A stretch of DNA of 64,000 nucleotides from contig JAJFGF010000004.1 of assembly GCA_021776245.1 (NCBI GenBank), forward strand, positions 62,001 through 126,000. Direction: 5' to 3'. The notes beneath the pieces were generated by a model. It was not told the origin of the DNA. It did no database searches and worked only from the letters and a program-made list of their open reading frames with translations. Below, piece after piece: positions 1 through 9,157 of this stretch; position 1 is the first letter of the stretch; each line of letters begins with the position of its first letter. The DNA comes from Hyphococcus sp. (GTDB taxonomy: Bacteria; Pseudomonadota; Alphaproteobacteria; Caulobacterales; Parvularculaceae). The translations under genes were made by a program, and so were the position numbers.

Positions 1-142
1 ATAAGGAAAGCAAACCCGCACATGCGCCTTGAGCGGTGTCTTTACAAAAGCCGAAAACGCCGCGTAACGGCCCGCCGGTTTCACTCTCCGCCGCTGGCCT
101 TGGATCGAAGACCGGGCGGCGCCTTCTCACTGCTGTCGTCAT
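1..142 (-). CDS. Partial CDS, unknown product (N-terminus only)
   Basis: A reading frame starts at ATG 142 on the minus strand and stays open for 47 codons to the window edge. It is preceded by a strong ribosome binding site (AAGGAGG, about six bases before the start), which is the main reason to call it. The N-terminus begins MTTAVRRRRP, so it is basic, and a hydrophobic stretch may begin near residue 42. The product cannot be identified from this fragment. It is divergent from the methyltransferase gene at 379. Confidence 0.4.
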   Translation of the reverse strand, partial: MTTAVRRRRPVFDPRPAAESETGGPLRGVFGFCKDTAQGACAGLLSL

Positions 143-378
143 AATGCTCCTCCTTAACCGCCCGCCCCGCCATTAATACGACCGCCAATGGCCAATTAGG
201 TTCACCCAAGGCGGGAGAAAAAGCGGCGGAAAGATGGCGGTTCGGCGCCGCACGGGAATGTGATAAACAAACCCTTCGTCGCCTCAGCGTCTCGCTTTAC
301 CGTTTTTACGGTGATTGTGCGGCTTAAACGGGCCATCGTCGGCTGTGTTTTTCTCAAATTCATCGAAGGGATATTCAA
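143..378. promoter_or_regulatory. Divergent intergenic region
   Basis: This region lies between two divergent genes and should contain promoters for both. It holds no convincing gene: the minus-strand frame at 202-387 has no ribosome binding site and overlaps the start of the methyltransferase. No operator was recognised. Confidence 0.4.
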
Positions 379-1140
379 ATGAAGCAATTAGCGTCTTTTG
401 CCGCTGCTGCGATAGTTTCGGTTTCGGCCGCTGCTGCAGCCGAAATACCGGCCAACATAAAGGCTGGCGTCGATAATCCGAACCGCACAGAGGCCAACCG
501 TGAACGCGACGCCGACCGAAAGCCGGCCGAGGTTCTGGCGTTTTTCGGCGTTGAAAAAGGCATGACGGTCGTCGATCTTGCTTCAGGCGGCGGCTATTTC
601 ACCGAAATCATATCCGGCGCTGTCGGGCCAACCGGTCAGGTGCGCGCACAAAATCGCGCGGGCGAAAGATTTGAGCAACGCCGTGCGGCGCTCGAAGAGC
701 AGTTTGCGCCGTTCGGCAATATTACAATTGACGTGACCGAAGCGGGATCCGCGCTTCCTTATGAAGATAACTCCGTCGACATGGTATTGTTGTCTCTTAT
801 CATTCATCATCTCCATTATAACGCCGAGTCCGGTGAGACCATGCCGGAAAGCTCTGCTGCAATTTACGCTGACGTAAGACGCGTCCTGAAACCCGGCGGT
901 GTCTTTGCTGTTATTGAACATAAAGCGCCGGACGGCGCGACCCGCGAACAAAGCGCCGCCTGGCATCGTATTCCCGAGGACATCATGGTCGCCGACGTGA
1001 CATCGGCTGGATTCGTGCTTGACGGGTCAAATGACGAGATTCACAACAACCCTGATGACGATCTGCAAAATGTCTGGTTTGACACTGGCTTGCGCGGCAA
1101 GACCACACGCCTGGTGCATCGTTATAAAAGCCCGGACTAA
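379..1140 (+). CDS. Exported class I SAM-dependent methyltransferase
   Basis: 253 residues. Residues 1-21 form a Sec-type signal peptide (MKQLASF followed by an Ala-rich core, cleavage likely after Ala21), so the enzyme probably acts in the periplasm. The Rossmann-type SAM motif I is VVDLASGGGYF near residues 64-74, and the RRVLKPGG motif typical of the methyltransferase fold is near residue 172. A ribosome binding site (GAAGGGAT) precedes ATG 379. The family is a known group of periplasmic methyltransferase-like proteins in Proteobacteria with unknown substrate. The fold is clear; the substrate is not. It is a single-gene unit, closed by the hairpin at 1167-1197. Confidence 0.8.
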   Translation: MKQLASFAAAAIVSVSAAAAAEIPANIKAGVDNPNRTEANRERDADRKPAEVLAFFGVEKGMTVVDLASGGGYFTEIISGAVGPTGQVRAQNRAGERFEQRRAALEEQFAPFGNITIDVTEAGSALPYEDNSVDMVLLSLIIHHLHYNAESGETMPESSAAIYADVRRVLKPGGVFAVIEHKAPDGATREQSAAWHRIPEDIMVADVTSAGFVLDGSNDEIHNNPDDDLQNVWFDTGLRGKTTRLVHRYKSPD

Positions 1141-1166
1141 ACTCAAAAGCCAATTCCAAAATATAC

Positions 1167-1197
1167 GGCCGGACTCTGTCATCGTGACAGTCCGGCC
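1167..1197. terminator. Hairpin between convergent genes
   Basis: GGCCGGAC and TGTCA pair with TGACA and GTCCGGCC around a TCG loop, with a two-base bulge. It lies between the convergent methyltransferase and the 1293-1796 gene, so it may end transcription in both directions. A clear U-run is missing on either side. Confidence 0.45.
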
Positions 1198-1292
1198 GGC
1201 GTCATGAATTGGCGGCGATACGAATACACGCCGCACAAGCGAGAATTGGGGCTCGAAGATTGCGCCGTGATCTTCAAATAAATTCGCAGTTA

Positions 1293-1796
1293 TCAAGGTT
1301 TTTGCAAAAGCGATCGGCCGGCAAAAATAAAACCGAACCCGAAAAAAACACCGCCAACAGCGAAAGCCTGATCAGCAAATCCGGCGGCTGCGCCAAAAAT
1401 GACTGCGACGATGCTAAAAAGCCAGATCACCGGCGCCAACATCGAGCCCGCGCCGCGCAAAAGGAAATTGATCGAGAAGACGCCGATGCCGAGCGCAATA
1501 ATTGCGACGCCGGCCTGGTATATGTCTACGCCAAAACTTTTCCCATCCGGACCGATGATCAGGACAATGCCTGTTGCTGCAATCAAAAAAGCGGTAAAGC
1601 CGGTTCGGCCAAGGCGTTCTGCACTGGCCAGATAAAACCCGGTCAATCCAAACAGCAAATTGATATCAACAAAAAAATAAAACGCCTCAAGCCAGTCATT
1701 ATTCGGCGACCATGGAATAAAACTCGAGGCAACGCGCGCGACACCGCCGGCAATCGCCTGATAGCCAAAAAACCGCGCTATTTGTTCAAATTTCAT
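1293..1796 (-). CDS. Integral membrane protein, unknown function
   Basis: 167 residues with about five hydrophobic segments (near residues 10-30, 37-57, 66-84, 93-113 and 118-160), so an inner-membrane protein. No catalytic motif is visible. The charged N-terminus MKFEQIARFF fits a cytoplasmic start. It ends convergently with the methyltransferase gene and starts just downstream of the DUF1801 gene (gap about 20 bases), so the two may share a transcript. It could belong to a small DUF family, but I do not recognise which. Confidence 0.65.
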   Translation of the reverse strand: MKFEQIARFFGYQAIAGGVARVASSFIPWSPNNDWLEAFYFFVDINLLFGLTGFYLASAERLGRTGFTAFLIAATGIVLIIGPDGKSFGVDIYQAGVAIIALGIGVFSINFLLRGAGSMLAPVIWLFSIVAVIFGAAAGFADQAFAVGGVFFGFGFIFAGRSLLQKP

Positions 1797-1815
1797 ACTG
1801 CTTTATTTGAGCGCA

Positions 1816-2241
1816 TCATGCGTTCCAAGTCTTCTTTGTCGTCTTGTAGGATTTTTCGACAAGCTTTTCGAGCACCTTTTGGTCAACATCTTCAAGCTTG
1901 TTGATGTAAAGGCAGGACCGCCCGGTCTTGTATTTTCCGAGCTTTTTGCGAAGCGGATCGTTTTCAGCGATCGAGCCGAGTACATAGAGCACCATATTGG
2001 CCTTGCGCGGAGAAAACCCCACCAACAGCGTGTCGCCTTCACGCCCGCTGGCGTATTTGTAATGATACGCGCCGAAGCCGATAATCGATGGGCCCCACAT
2101 TTTCGGTTTTTCACCGGTTATTTTTTTCATCATCGCGAGCACGGTTTTAGCGTCGCGGCGGCGCGTTTCATTTTCAACAGCGTTGATGAACGCTGCAACG
2201 CTGACGCGTGTCGGTTTGGTTTTGTTTTCAGATTTGGCCAT
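1816..2241 (-). CDS. DUF1801 domain protein
   Basis: 141 residues, the full length of a single DUF1801 (YdhG/YjbR-like) domain. The recognisable core is GEKPKMWGPSIIGFG followed by YHYKYASGREGD and GFSPRK in the first half, and a conserved C-terminal part around LEDVDQ. The family is small and cytoplasmic; its biochemical role is not established. The start lies only three bases from the stop of the upstream MFS gene, so it is very likely co-transcribed with it. Confidence 0.8.
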   Translation of the reverse strand: MAKSENKTKPTRVSVAAFINAVENETRRRDAKTVLAMMKKITGEKPKMWGPSIIGFGAYHYKYASGREGDTLLVGFSPRKANMVLYVLGSIAENDPLRKKLGKYKTGRSCLYINKLEDVDQKVLEKLVEKSYKTTKKTWNA

Positions 2242-2244
2242 CGC

Positions 2245-3690
2245 TCAAGGCTTTTCTCCCGTCGCCTTTTCCCAGTCCGCAGGCAGCAGCTTTCCACCCT
2301 TGTAATACATCCAGGCCGCATAAAGTCCGCTAAGAGAAACAATTGTCAGTGACAGGCGCAAGGCCAGCCCTTCATTAAAGAAACCGGAAAATACACTCGA
2401 CAGGACCCCCGCAATGGTCGGGCCCAAACCGAGCGCAATCATGTTGAGAATAAAAAAGAAGACGGCGGTCGAGAGGGCCCGTACCGAGACAGGCGCCAGG
2501 GTTTGCGCCAAGGCAAAGGACGGCCCGAGATAAAACCCGATAGCGAGTTGCGTCGGAACCTGCAACAGGAGCGACACTGCGGCGCTTGGGTGCCAGATTA
2601 CGATTGCAAATGCTGGCGCATTAATGAGCAAGGCGATGGCCGGAACAAAGCCATACATTTTTTTGTTCTTAACTGCGAGCCTGTCGACCAAAAAACCGCC
2701 CAAAAACGTTCCCGCCGCATAGGCCGTGCCCGAAATGATTCCGAGCCAGAAATAGACAAGAAAGATATTAAATTCCGGGTGGGAGCGAACGTAGAAATCA
2801 ACAATCCACGTGCCATTGGCGTAACCGGAAAATGAAATCGCCGTTGTCGCGATCACAATTGCCCGATAGGACGGGATCGAAAGTAAGTGTTTTGCGGCGC
2901 GCGAGACCGTTGCGACCTCATTCAATACCCGCGCCTGGAGATTCACCGACAACGGCTTGCAAAGGAACTGGATAAATTTCTCAACCCGGCCTATTGGTTC
3001 GCTGACTTTCAATGACTTAAACTCATCGGTCTTGGCGCCGGTTTCAAACACACCGCGCGGCGGTTCGCGAACGGTAAGCTTCAACAACAGCGCCATCGCG
3101 ACACCTGGCAGCCCGATGACCACAAAAGCCACACGCCAGGAAAAAATCTCGGTCAACCAGCCGCCGGCGAGAAACGCGAACGCGACGCCGAGGGGAATGC
3201 CCATTGCGTAAACGGCAAGGGCGCCGGCGCGTTTTTCCTTGGGAAAATAATCAGAAATTAAAGAATGCGCCGGGGGCGACCCGCCCGCTTCGCCGATCCC
3301 GACGCCGACCCGGGCGAGCGTAAGTTGTATAAAATTTCCCGCCGCGCCGGAAAGCGCTGTAAAGCCGGACCACAAGGCAAGCGAGATGGATATAATCGTG
3401 ACGCGGTTCTTGCGATCCGCCAGTCGGGCAATCGGTATGCCGAGGGTTGTATACAAAACAGCAAAGGCAAAACCTTTGAGAATTCCGAGCTGCCAGTCTG
3501 CAAGCCCGAGATCTTCCTTGATCGCAGGCGACAGGATTCCAATGATCTGGCGGTCGATGAAATTAAACGTATAAACGCCGGTCAGAAGGAACAGAACATA
3601 AGCGCGATAGGGACGGCTTGCCGCTTTTCCGGAAGCGGTTGGCGCGATGCTCGCGCTTGCCTCACTCACAGGCGCAGGCCCGTGACGCAA
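2245..3690 (-). CDS. MFS transporter (Spinster-like)
   Basis: 481 residues with about twelve membrane segments. The N-terminal half has the family signature NFIDRQIIGIL in the first helix and the loop motif RLADRKNR between helices 2 and 3. A long cytosolic loop of about 60 residues separates the two halves. The closest well-known group is the Spinster-like MFS family; the substrate cannot be told from sequence. The first 25 bases overlap the end of the upstream small gene (3666-3980) and the gene runs into the DUF1801 gene, giving a three-gene unit. Confidence 0.85.
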   Translation of the reverse strand: MRHGPAPVSEASASIAPTASGKAASRPYRAYVLFLLTGVYTFNFIDRQIIGILSPAIKEDLGLADWQLGILKGFAFAVLYTTLGIPIARLADRKNRVTIISISLALWSGFTALSGAAGNFIQLTLARVGVGIGEAGGSPPAHSLISDYFPKEKRAGALAVYAMGIPLGVAFAFLAGGWLTEIFSWRVAFVVIGLPGVAMALLLKLTVREPPRGVFETGAKTDEFKSLKVSEPIGRVEKFIQFLCKPLSVNLQARVLNEVATVSRAAKHLLSIPSYRAIVIATTAISFSGYANGTWIVDFYVRSHPEFNIFLVYFWLGIISGTAYAAGTFLGGFLVDRLAVKNKKMYGFVPAIALLINAPAFAIVIWHPSAAVSLLLQVPTQLAIGFYLGPSFALAQTLAPVSVRALSTAVFFFILNMIALGLGPTIAGVLSSVFSGFFNEGLALRLSLTIVSLSGLYAAWMYYKGGKLLPADWEKATGEKP

Positions 3691-3980
3691 CTTGCGCCAG
3701 CGGCGCCGATTGCCGTGACCGCCCGCGGATTATCAATCGTCATCAATGAACGTATCGCAGAGAGCGTCGAGTCGGCGCGCGCGAGGCGCACCGTGTAACG
3801 CGCCAGATCCTGCACATCTTCTGCAGATAGTCGCTGTTCCAACTCATCGACCATACAATCGGCCGTCGCCGGTGGAATGCCTATATTGCGAAATCGATCC
3901 TGCAGGGTAACACGCGCCGCCGTCGCGCAGGCTGTTGCGGCAAGCGCACCCGCCAAGGCAAACAGCATCAATCGTTTCAT
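3666..3980 (-). CDS. Small exported protein, unknown function
   Basis: 104 residues. An N-terminal hydrophobic segment (MKRLMLFALAGALAATAC) looks like a signal peptide; the Cys at residue 18 suggests a lipoprotein, but the residues before it (ATA) fit the lipobox only loosely. The rest is soluble, with two Cys residues at about 42 and 98 that could pair in the periplasm. It overlaps the start of the MFS gene by 25 bases, so translational coupling is likely. No family is recognised. Confidence 0.6.
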   Translation of the reverse strand: MKRLMLFALAGALAATACATAARVTLQDRFRNIGIPPATADCMVDELEQRLSAEDVQDLARYTVRLARADSTLSAIRSLMTIDNPRAVTAIGAAGASCVTGLRL

Positions 3981-4077
3981 CAGATAAGTCTCCCGCCCGC
4001 TGCGATTGTTTGTTTATGAGCGACAAGACAATGCTTAAGATGGGCGTTAACTGCAAGGACGAAGGACAAACACGCCG

Positions 4078-5076
4078 ATGAAAGCCATGATGAGCCACGA
4101 GCCCGGCGGGCCGGAGACGCTGAAACTGACTGAAATCGATACGCCGGACCCGGGGCCCGGCCAGGTTCGAATCGCGGTGAAGGCAGCGGGCGTTAATTTT
4201 CCCGATACGCTGATTATCCGCGACATGTACCAATTCAAACCGCCCCGGCCGTTTGCCCCGGGCGGCGAAGTTGCAGGCGTCATCGACGCGATTGGCGCCA
4301 ATGTGGAAGGCTTTCAACCGGGCGACCGGGTGCTTTCCGGCGGCATCAATGGCGGCTTTGCAAGTCATTTTGTCGCCGACGCAGCAAGAACCAATAAAAT
4401 TCCCGATGAAATGCCGTTCGATGAAGCAGCGGGATTTATGCTCACCTATGGCACGTCCCATTACGCGCTAAAAGATCGCGCAAATATCCAGCCCGGCGAA
4501 TCACTGTTCATTCTCGGCGCAGCGGGCGGCGTCGGCGTAGCGGCGATCGAACTGGGCAAAGCATTCGGCGCCAAAGTCGTCGCTGGCGTTTCAAGCGCAG
4601 ACAAGGCGGCATTCTGCAATGAAATCGGCGCTGATGAAACACTGGTCTATCCAACCGGAGAACTTGACCGCGCCGCGCAAAAAGATCTTTCAAGTCAGAT
4701 CAAATCCTTGTGCGGCGGCGAAGGCGCCAATGTCGTCTATGACGCCGTTGGCGGCGACTATGCCGAACCCGCAGTCCGGGCGCTGGCATGGGAAGGGCGT
4801 TATCTTGTTGTTGGATTTCCGGCCGGGATTCCAAAGATTCCGTTAAACCTCACGCTCTTAAAAAGCTGTCAGATTGTCGGCGTTTTCTGGGGCGCCTTTA
4901 CAATGCGCGAGCCGGCGAAAAACGCCGGTTATATCGAAGAGCTCTTTCGGTTTTACAAGGAAGGAAAAATCCGCCCCCGGATTACACAGACATTCCCGCT
5001 CGAACAGGCGGCCGACGCCCTCAACCTGTTGCAAGCGCGCAAAGCGACAGGGAAGGTTGTTTTGACAATTGGGTGA
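4078..5076 (+). CDS. NADPH:quinone oxidoreductase family (zinc-independent MDR)
   Basis: 332 residues, typical length for the quinone oxidoreductase branch of the medium-chain dehydrogenase/reductase superfamily. The N-terminal GroES-like part has AAGVNFPDTLIIRD and the GGEVAGVI motif; the nucleotide fold has AAGGVGVAAIELG near residues 150-162, the NADPH-binding signature. The Cys ligands of zinc-dependent members are absent. It reduces quinones or enones with NADPH in the cytosol; the exact substrate is unknown. It is divergent from the gene at 3980. Confidence 0.87.
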   Translation: MKAMMSHEPGGPETLKLTEIDTPDPGPGQVRIAVKAAGVNFPDTLIIRDMYQFKPPRPFAPGGEVAGVIDAIGANVEGFQPGDRVLSGGINGGFASHFVADAARTNKIPDEMPFDEAAGFMLTYGTSHYALKDRANIQPGESLFILGAAGGVGVAAIELGKAFGAKVVAGVSSADKAAFCNEIGADETLVYPTGELDRAAQKDLSSQIKSLCGGEGANVVYDAVGGDYAEPAVRALAWEGRYLVVGFPAGIPKIPLNLTLLKSCQIVGVFWGAFTMREPAKNAGYIEELFRFYKEGKIRPRITQTFPLEQAADALNLLQARKATGKVVLTIG

Positions 5077-5112
5077 TTTCTCTCAACATAATGCAACGTG
5101 TTGGAAGCGGCC

Positions 5113-6591
5113 GTGAATAAAGCAAAAAACGCTCTATGGATTGTCATAGCATTTGTTAGCGCTCATGCGGAAAGCGCTTTCGCTCAACAGTCGCCGCCAC
5201 AAAATTTGCTTACATCACTTCAGGAAATAACCGGCGTGCCGGGGATGAGCGCTGCTGTATCGGAAAATGACGAAATCATCTGGACCGGCGCCGCGGGAAT
5301 GGCGGATGTTCAACGCAACCTGGAAATTACCGCCGAAACGAAGTTTCGCATCGCGAGCGTTTCAAAACTCTTTACTGCAGCCCTTGTTTTGAAGCTTACT
5401 GAAGACGGGTTTTTCGATCTCGACACAGACATCCGTAATTACGTTCCGGAGTGGCCGGCGGATGGTGATGCGAAAATTACACTGCGGCAACTTGCGGCGC
5501 ATATTTCCGGCATTGGCCACTATTCTTCAGCAGACTTGTTTGATCCATCTCGATCCTATCTGATGCTGAGCGACTCCATCGCGATCTATGGACACAAACC
5601 GTTGTTGTTCAGTCCGGGCGACGGGTACAGTTACAGCTCATATGGTTACGCGCTTCTGGGCGCCGCTGTTGAAGCCGTTACCGTCCAGTCATTCGACGAC
5701 GCGATGAATGAGATAATTTTCAACCCTTTGGGGCTGCGCGACACGGTTATCGAAAACACAACATCAACCACGCTCAATGCGACGGCTCTATATTCAACTG
5801 AAAGCGGACACGAGCCGGTTGAGATTACGCGTAACAGTCAACGCCATGTGCGCGGCGCAACCGGTATGCTGAGTACGCCGTCAGATCTTTTATTGTTCGC
5901 TAGCGCATATTCATCCGCCGCCATTGTCGGCGCCGGCCTGCGCGACATGTCGTGGACGCCAGCGCGCCTTAAGGATGGAACAAATGCCGGTGAAACACGT
6001 TATGATGTGGGGTTTGGCTGGCGGATTGGGCGTGACTGGGACGGGCGCGGCGTCATTCATCATGCGGGCGTTACGCCCGGCGCAAGATCAATTTTGAGCA
6101 TCAACAAAGATGCCGGAACAGCCGTTGCGCTGTTATCGAATGCGTCCTGGACTTCGCGCATTGAAACTACCGGCGAGCTGATGGCAACCGCAGCGACAGA
6201 GGGCATGCGCCTTGATTCATCTGACTGTCCGGAAGGCGCATGGACCTATGAGGGAATGTTCATTGAAGACGAAAATACGATACCGGCCGAAAACAACGCC
6301 AGGGGCCGCATCGATATTTCGTTTGCCGGGAATCTCTGCCGTGGCGAACTGCAACCGGAGGACGCGATCGCTAATTGGCTTGTGGCCCGCGACGCAAAAA
6401 CACCGTCAATGCAGCTAACACTCGTCGCAAAACGCGATGCCAAAACCCATATTTTTGCATTGGCGTCCCCATGGGGCGCGTTTCCGCTTCGCTTCGTTGC
6501 TAATGGTGGCGGCGATGCGGAGATGCTGGGCGATATCGCGGGGCGCCGGATTGAACTAACACTGTCCGGTCGAATTTCGTTTGAAAATTGA
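5113..6591 (+). CDS. Exported serine hydrolase, beta-lactamase class C family
   Basis: 492 residues from GTG 5113. This start is preferred over GTG 5098 because GGAAG lies five bases before it and it gives a clean signal peptide (NKAKNALWIVIAFVSA, cleavage near AFA-QQ). The catalytic SxxK motif is SVSK at residues 82-85. A Tyr motif (YSS near residue 175) and a HHAG motif near residue 317 match the class C beta-lactamase/esterase fold. The C-terminal 130 residues form an extra domain seen in many members of this group. It is periplasmic; the substrate (peptidoglycan peptide, ester or beta-lactam) cannot be told. Confidence 0.82.
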   Translation: MNKAKNALWIVIAFVSAHAESAFAQQSPPQNLLTSLQEITGVPGMSAAVSENDEIIWTGAAGMADVQRNLEITAETKFRIASVSKLFTAALVLKLTEDGFFDLDTDIRNYVPEWPADGDAKITLRQLAAHISGIGHYSSADLFDPSRSYLMLSDSIAIYGHKPLLFSPGDGYSYSSYGYALLGAAVEAVTVQSFDDAMNEIIFNPLGLRDTVIENTTSTTLNATALYSTESGHEPVEITRNSQRHVRGATGMLSTPSDLLLFASAYSSAAIVGAGLRDMSWTPARLKDGTNAGETRYDVGFGWRIGRDWDGRGVIHHAGVTPGARSILSINKDAGTAVALLSNASWTSRIETTGELMATAATEGMRLDSSDCPEGAWTYEGMFIEDENTIPAENNARGRIDISFAGNLCRGELQPEDAIANWLVARDAKTPSMQLTLVAKRDAKTHIFALASPWGAFPLRFVANGGGDAEMLGDIAGRRIELTLSGRISFEN

Positions 6592-6635
6592 TTGCCCCTT
6601 CCCCTCGCCCCGGATCGACGGCTACCATCGCGTCC

Positions 6636-7175
6636 ATGAATCGCCTGACCCTCATGCGCCACGCCAAGTCAGACTGGGCCGACCGCTCCCTCAGCGACAG
6701 CGCGCGGCCATTAAACAACCGCGGACGGGCAGCGGCGCCGTTGATTGGCGCATTCATGCATGAAAACGACCTTACGCCTGATCTGGTTCTTTGTTCGTCA
6801 TCTCAAAGGACCCGGGAAACACTTGATCTCCTTTTGCCGCATTTCAAACCGGCGCCCGAAACATCGATCAGCGAGCGCCTGTACCTCGCTTCGCCAGCCG
6901 AGATACTGGGCCAGATTCAAGCGGCGGACGATGCCCGCACTCACATCCTGATGATCGGCCATAATCCCGGAACGCATATGCTGGCCCAAGAACTTATTGA
7001 TCCGAAACGATCAGATAACGCGGCTGTCGCCCAGCTGGCGGGAAAGTTTCCAACCGCAGCCCTCGCTCATTTCGAATTCGACTTATCCGCGTGGCGGCAG
7101 GTAGACCGCAGGCGCGGCGCCCTTGTTTATTTCAAGACGCCTAAGATGCTTGGACCCCCGGCGCAGCCCGCGTAA
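6636..7175 (+). CDS. SixA-like histidine phosphatase
   Basis: 179 residues from ATG 6636, the start that puts the catalytic RHAKSDW motif (His9) at the N-terminus as in the family. The second conserved part is the SSSQRTRET motif, and the distal catalytic His lies in GHNPGTH. Small SixA-type members dephosphorylate phosphohistidine on signalling or phosphotransfer proteins; whether this one does so is inference. It follows the serine hydrolase by 44 bases. Confidence 0.83.
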   Translation: MNRLTLMRHAKSDWADRSLSDSARPLNNRGRAAAPLIGAFMHENDLTPDLVLCSSSQRTRETLDLLLPHFKPAPETSISERLYLASPAEILGQIQAADDARTHILMIGHNPGTHMLAQELIDPKRSDNAAVAQLAGKFPTAALAHFEFDLSAWRQVDRRRGALVYFKTPKMLGPPAQPA

Positions 7176-7271
7176 TTGCCGCAATTTTCGATATCGTCAG
7201 CGCCCCTTTCCCTTGAGATCAAAACGCGGTTAACCTTTCTGAAAACAGGAATTGGGAGGGTCAGCCCGGCT

Positions 7272-8327
7272 ATGGCTGAGCAATTGGTGGAGAGCGTCCC
7301 ATCGGGCGGCGCGCATGAGACCGATGTAATCATTATCGGCGCGGGGCCGGTAGGACTTTTTGCTGTTTTCGAACTTGGCCTGCTCGGCATCAAAGCCCAT
7401 GTGATCGATATTCTCGACAAGCCCGGCGGTCAGTGCGCCGAGCTCTACCCCGAAAAACCGATCCTCGATATTCCCGCAATCAAGACGATTTCCGGCGAGC
7501 AACTGACCAAACAGCTTGTCGAACAAATCGACCCCTTCGGCGCCATTTTTCATCTTAATGAAATGGCCGTATCTCTTGAAAAAACCAATGCAGACAAGTG
7601 GCGCATCAAAACGGATCTCGATACGGCGATCGAGGCGCCGGTTATCTGCGTTGCCGCCGGCGGAGGTTCCTTTCAACCGAAAAAACCGCCAATCCCCGGC
7701 GTTGACGATTATGAAGGTCAATCGGTCTATTACGCTGTGCGCCGGCGCGAGATGTTCCGTAACAAGAATATTGTTATTGCCGGCGGCGGCGACTCTGCGC
7801 TCGACTGGACGTTAAATCTCGAACCCATTGCAGAAAAAATCACGCTGGTGCATCGGCGCGAGGAGTTTCGCGGGGCGCCCGATACCGTTGAGAAAATGCG
7901 CGCGCTTCAAAGCGTTGGAAAAATTGATGTTCATGTAGCGCAGATCAAAGGCCTGAGGGGCGAAGGCGGCCAGATCCAAGCAGTTTGCGTCGAGTCCAAA
8001 TCGGAAGGCGATTATGAGCTGCCTTGCGACAATCTTCTTGCATTTTACGGCCTTACCATGAAGCTGGGACCAATCGCCGATTTTGGTCTTAACTTTACGG
8101 AGAACCGCATCGCCGTCGATACTGAGAAGTTTGAAACCTCGGTTCCCGGAATTTTCTGCATTGGCGATATGGCCCATTATCCAGGAAAGCTGAAACTTAT
8201 CCTGTCAGGATTCCATGAAGCGGCGTTGATGTCGCATGGCGCATTTCATTACGTTTTCCCGGACAAAAAGCTGAAATTCCAGCACACGACATCCTCCAGG
8301 GATCTGCAGGCCAAGGTCAGTGGGTAA
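7272..8327 (+). CDS. Ferredoxin/flavodoxin-NADP+ reductase, thioredoxin reductase-like
   Basis: 351 residues from ATG 7272; GGGAGGG lies about eleven bases upstream, and this start puts the FAD motif near the N-terminus. The FAD-binding motif is IIIGAGPVGLF, the NADP-binding motif is VIAGGGDSALDW, and the second FAD motif is CIGDMAHYPGK. The redox CxxC of thioredoxin reductases is absent, which places it in the YumC-type ferredoxin-NADP reductases. It moves electrons between NADPH and ferredoxin or flavodoxin in the cytosol. Confidence 0.85.
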   Translation: MAEQLVESVPSGGAHETDVIIIGAGPVGLFAVFELGLLGIKAHVIDILDKPGGQCAELYPEKPILDIPAIKTISGEQLTKQLVEQIDPFGAIFHLNEMAVSLEKTNADKWRIKTDLDTAIEAPVICVAAGGGSFQPKKPPIPGVDDYEGQSVYYAVRRREMFRNKNIVIAGGGDSALDWTLNLEPIAEKITLVHRREEFRGAPDTVEKMRALQSVGKIDVHVAQIKGLRGEGGQIQAVCVESKSEGDYELPCDNLLAFYGLTMKLGPIADFGLNFTENRIAVDTEKFETSVPGIFCIGDMAHYPGKLKLILSGFHEAALMSHGAFHYVFPDKKLKFQHTTSSRDLQAKVSG

Positions 8328-8383
8328 CGACCACCGGGGCACATTTTGCACGCTATTGCGACTCCCTATGATATCATGCGTAA

Positions 8384-9157
8384 ATGGCGCCGATGAATGA
8401 TCTTAAAGTCGCTTCTCTGACGCACTATGGCTCCGCGCCATTTTTCGTTTTTTGCGATCATGCGTCAAACGGCATTCCTGCAGATTTGAGATGCCTCGGC
8501 ATTCCCGAGGATTTTTTAGGGACGCATATCGCCTGGGATATCGGCGCCGGCGCGCTTTCCGAAGCCATCGCGAAATCGCTTAACGCGACGCTATTTGCGT
8601 GCACGTTTTCGCGGCTGATCATTGATCCTAACCGCGACCTCCATGCAAAGGACTCTATTCCAAAGGTCAGCGATGAAATTCCCATACCCGGCAATCAAAT
8701 GCTGGGCGAGCCGGAAATACGCGAGCGTATAGACCGATTTCACGCTCCCTATCATCAACGGCTTAGCGGCGCCCTCGACCAGTTTTCAAAAGACCATGAC
8801 AGACCATTTGTCGTCGCCGTTCACAGCTTCACCAGCCGATTGATGGGCGCAGCAGAAGACCGCCCCTGGCATGCGGGTATTTTATGGCGCGACGACGAAG
8901 AAAGCGCGCAGGCCGCCATAAAGTTTCTCCAGCGCAAAAGCGATTGGTCCATCGGCGACAATGAACCCTATGATGCGCGCGTTTTCAATTATTCCATTGA
9001 CCGGCATATCAGTCCGCGCCGCCTGCCGCACATTACACTTGAGCTGCGTCAGGATTTGGTCGGCAATGACAGCGCTATTGCGGAGACCGCGTCAATCCTG
9101 TCGGAGATGATCAACACTGTCGCACAAACGCACAGCGATGAAAGGGAGCCATCATGA
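8384..9157 (+). CDS. N-formylglutamate amidohydrolase family protein
   Basis: 257 residues. Conserved family blocks are FCDHASNGIP near residue 22, the IDPNRD motif near residue 85 and VHSFTSRL near residue 146, which contain likely metal and substrate ligands. The family includes HutG, which releases formate from N-formylglutamate in histidine breakdown, but no hut genes are nearby, so the substrate is unproven. Its stop overlaps the start of the next gene by four bases (ATGA), so the two are translationally coupled. Confidence 0.8.
   Translation: MAPMNDLKVASLTHYGSAPFFVFCDHASNGIPADLRCLGIPEDFLGTHIAWDIGAGALSEAIAKSLNATLFACTFSRLIIDPNRDLHAKDSIPKVSDEIPIPGNQMLGEPEIRERIDRFHAPYHQRLSGALDQFSKDHDRPFVVAVHSFTSRLMGAAEDRPWHAGILWRDDEESAQAAIKFLQRKSDWSIGDNEPYDARVFNYSIDRHISPRRLPHITLELRQDLVGNDSAIAETASILSEMINTVAQTHSDEREPS

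Noticed and set aside
1209-1904. Long plus-strand frame (231 codons)
   Set aside because: It is antisense to the membrane protein and DUF1801 genes, is very basic and has no ribosome binding site.
3666-3980. Firm lipoprotein call for the small exported protein
   Set aside because: The residues before the Cys (ATA) are a poor lipobox, so only a signal peptide is claimed.
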